Shown: piece after piece, positions 62,034-64,000 of the stretch
Numbering within the stretch: the first letter of the stretch is position 1
Layout of the letters: each line of letters starts with the position of its first letter
Assembly (NCBI RefSeq): GCF_900095735.1
Contig: NZ_FNLO01000006.1
Span: 62,001-126,000, forward strand
Origin: Chitinasiproducens palmae
GTDB lineage: Bacteria > Pseudomonadota > Gammaproteobacteria > Burkholderiales > Burkholderiaceae
Length of the DNA stretch: 64,000 nt
Direction: 5' to 3'
Translations under genes and position numbers: made by a program
Notes under the pieces: model-generated
Told to the model about the DNA's origin: nothing
The model's database searches: none
What the model saw: the letters and a program-made list of their open reading frames with translations, nothing else

Positions 62034-62234
62034 GACGGACGTTTTGTGGTGCGAGGCAACACTACGACTTATACGCCCCCGCCGTACGCGGTCGCCAACG
62101 CGAGCCGATTCAGTCGCGAATCACCGGCGCAGCGGCTCGCGGCATGCCGTCTTGTGGCGAGCGAAGTCGTCCTTGCTCTACCGCCACGGCTGCGGTCGCG
62201 TGCGCCGGCCCGCCGTGATGCCGCGCGCTCCCCC

Positions 62235-63323
62235 TCACACCCCGCAGGCGTGGCCGCCCGCGCCCGGCGTCATCGCCGCTGCCGGCGATCCGACCGTCGC
62301 CGCCTCGACGCGTCCGTGAGAGCCGCTGCGCTCCGACTCCCGCGCCGCCTTCGCACCCTCGACCTGCAGCAGTTCCGGCAACGAAATGCCGTTCTTCGCA
62401 GCGGTTACCTCCGCCAGTATCGACACCGCAATCTCGGGCGGCGTGCGGCTGCCGATGAAAATGCCGACCGGTCCGTGCAGGCGGGCGATCTCGGTGTCGG
62501 TGAGGTCGAATTCCTTCAGACGCTCGCGGCGTGCGGCGTTGTTGCGGCGCGAACCGAGCGCCCCGACATAGAAGGCCGGTGTCTTCAGCGCTTCCATCAA
62601 CGCCAGGTCGTCGAGTTTCGGATCGTGCGTGAGTGCGATGACGGCGCAACGTTCGTCGAGATGCATGTCCATCACGGTATCGTCCGGCATCGTGCGCACG
62701 ACCGTGGTGCCGGGCACGTTCCACTCGTCGGTATATTCCTCGCGGGGATCGCAGACCGTGACGTGGTAGTCCAGGCCGACCGCCATCCCGCACAGGTAAC
62801 GGGACAACTGACCGGCGCCGATGACCAGCATGCGATAGCGCGGACCGTGCACCGTCGCGAGCGACTTGCCATCGAAATGCAGACCGTCGGTGACGTGCGC
62901 GTCGCCCAGCCGCGCCGCGCCGCTGGCCATGTCCAGCGTGCGCACCACCAGTCGGCCGGCCTGAACCGCCTCGTACAAGTCGGCGATGCCGCTGCGCGCA
63001 CTCAACGGCTCGAGCACCAACTCGATCGTGCCGCCGCATGGCAAGCCGAAACGGTGCGCCTCCTCCGCGGTGACACCGTACTTGACCGCTTCCGGCGCCG
63101 ACTGCTCGATGCCTCGCGCGCGCACCCGCTCGATAAGGTCGTCCTCGATGCAACCGCCAGATACGGAACCCACCACGTGCCCGTCGTCGCGGACCGCCAG
63201 CATTGCCCCTTCCGGACGCGGCGACGAGCCCCAGGTCTGCACGACGGTTACCAACAACACGCGGCGGCCCTCATCAAGCCATCGCACGCTGTGTTTCAAG
63301 ACCTCGAGGTCCACGCTGTCCAT
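62235..63323 (-). CDS. XdhC/CoxI-family protein (molybdoenzyme maturation)
   Basis: A 362-residue XdhC-family protein. LVTVVQTWGSSPRPEGAMLAV and VGSVSGGCIEDDLIERVRA form the N-terminal XdhC_CoxI domain, and RMLVIGAGQLSRYLCGMAVGLDYHVTVCDPREEY the C-terminal Rossmann part. VGALGSRRNNAARRERL and IGSRTPPEIAVSILAEVTA follow. Such proteins carry sulfurated molybdenum cofactor to xanthine dehydrogenase-type enzymes. No molybdenum hydroxylase gene is present in the window. AGAGGA precedes the ATG at 63323; an upstream ATG would add 12 residues. Confidence 0.87.
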   Translation of the reverse strand: MDSVDLEVLKHSVRWLDEGRRVLLVTVVQTWGSSPRPEGAMLAVRDDGHVVGSVSGGCIEDDLIERVRARGIEQSAPEAVKYGVTAEEAHRFGLPCGGTIELVLEPLSARSGIADLYEAVQAGRLVVRTLDMASGAARLGDAHVTDGLHFDGKSLATVHGPRYRMLVIGAGQLSRYLCGMAVGLDYHVTVCDPREEYTDEWNVPGTTVVRTMPDDTVMDMHLDERCAVIALTHDPKLDDLALMEALKTPAFYVGALGSRRNNAARRERLKEFDLTDTEIARLHGPVGIFIGSRTPPEIAVSILAEVTAAKNGISLPELLQVEGAKAARESERSGSHGRVEAATVGSPAAAMTPGAGGHACGV

Positions 63324-63425
63324 GATCGTCCTCTGCGCTCGCGCGTGCGTTTCAGTCAAGAGACAGTGCGTACCGGCCGGCCCGCGCCGCGCCGATACGG
63401 ATGGCGTCGGCTTGCCGCACCCTGT

Positions 63426-63968
63426 TCAATCGATCCGCGCCGCATTTCGTTGGCCGCCGGCATTGCCAAGCGGACCGCGACTGTGTTCAGTGTTCCGCTC
63501 CACCAGCAGGTGGAGGTAGTCGAGAAAAGTCTCGCGCGCCTCGGCCGGTAGCGCGGCGATGGTGCGTTCGTGCGCCCGAGCCACGCGCGTCTCGAGCCGC
63601 GCAAGCACGGCTCGCCCGATTTCCGTCAACTCGGCAACCTTCTTCCTGCGGTCGGTCCGCGACACCCGACTCTGCAGCAGCTTGCGCTGCGCCAGGCGGA
63701 TGATCACGTCGGCGGTATTAGCACGATCCAGACCTACCGCCCGCGACAGTACGACCTGCTCGGAAGGCCCCAGCTGCGCCAGCGCGGTCAAGAGGCTGTA
63801 CTGAACCGGCGTGATGCCCTCCGGCGCGCATTCCTCCATGAACAGCGCGACGTGGATCTGATGCAGTCGGCGAATCAGAAAGCCGGGCCGCTCATTGAGC
63901 GTGCGGTGTCCGAAGTCCGACGCGGCGTCATTGGGTTGCGTGGCAACTGAGGGGGTCGAAGCATCCAT
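63426..63968 (-). CDS. MarR-family transcriptional regulator
   Basis: A 180-residue MarR protein. The winged helix-turn-helix (VQYSLLTALAQLGPSEQVVLSRAVGLDRANTADVIIRLAQRKLLQSRVSRTDRRKKVAELTEIGRAVL) is central, flanked by the helical dimerisation ends. It lies 102 bp upstream of xdhC on the same strand. The regulated genes and ligand are not indicated; a target beyond the right edge is possible. Confidence 0.88.
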   Translation of the reverse strand: MDASTPSVATQPNDAASDFGHRTLNERPGFLIRRLHQIHVALFMEECAPEGITPVQYSLLTALAQLGPSEQVVLSRAVGLDRANTADVIIRLAQRKLLQSRVSRTDRRKKVAELTEIGRAVLARLETRVARAHERTIAALPAEARETFLDYLHLLVERNTEHSRGPLGNAGGQRNAARID

Positions 63969-64000
63969 GCGGTGTGGTCGTTCTGGCTGCCGGACGGCAA

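Overview
The window is a GC-rich, densely coded stretch of a bacterial chromosome. The gene content suggests a member of the Burkholderiaceae: nas/nir nitrate assimilation controlled by NasS-NasT, a BhuR/HmuR-type heme receptor, divergent ppk/ppx, many LysR and GntR regulators, and a string of small catabolic clusters. The taxonomic call is inference from gene content. I see no rRNA, tRNA, CRISPR array, intact insertion sequence or prophage gene.

Layout. (1) 1-5786, nitrate assimilation: nirB (cut by the left edge) and a nitrate/nitrite transporter read leftward. Their leader holds a strong intrinsic terminator and an ANTAR-type hexaloop hairpin. Divergent from them are a siroheme SUMT (cobA), nasT and nasS. 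(2) 5881-13975: an EamA exporter, divergent ppk and ppx with a candidate Pho box between them, and a GAF-PAS-GGDEF-EAL protein. The spacers here carry short tandem repeats. (3) 14136-20391: a leftward operon of FAD oxidoreductase, enoyl-CoA hydratase-like protein, CoA-transferase and MFS permease, with a divergent GntR regulator; the substrate is unknown. (4) 20724-26625: a Fur-box-preceded heme receptor, an AhpD-like protein, an MHS-family transporter and a fumarylacetoacetase-family hydrolase. (5) 26862-31270: a small DUF3820-type protein and LysR / CitMHS transporter / AtuA-like pair. (6) 31502-41175: LysR regulator divergent from a gamma-glutamyltransferase, M20 peptidase and a complete Opp/Dpp-type ABC importer. 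These look like one unit for importing and splitting a gamma-glutamyl or similar peptide. (7) 41473-49099: a leftward oxygenase operon (Rieske oxygenase, ferredoxin reductase, class II aldolase-family protein, MFS permease), a GntR regulator and an unrecognised gene. (8) 49506-61532: a hydroxyproline catabolic island. It holds a ketimine-reductase-type dehydrogenase, MFS permease, GAF protein, LivJ-type binding protein, FAD amino-acid dehydrogenase, LhpC-type deaminase, 4-hydroxyproline epimerase (both catalytic Cys present), a prolidase-like amidohydrolase, an FCD GntR regulator, and a convergent ketoglutarate-semialdehyde-type aldehyde dehydrogenase. (9) 61832-63968: a possible ABC-ATPase remnant, XdhC-family protein and MarR regulator.

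The strongest unannotated signals are regulatory. One is the attenuator with ANTAR hairpin upstream of the nitrate transporter. The other is a repeated TGTATCCA-type operator motif in front of nearly every transcription unit of the hydroxyproline island, in one case inside the spacer of a readable promoter.
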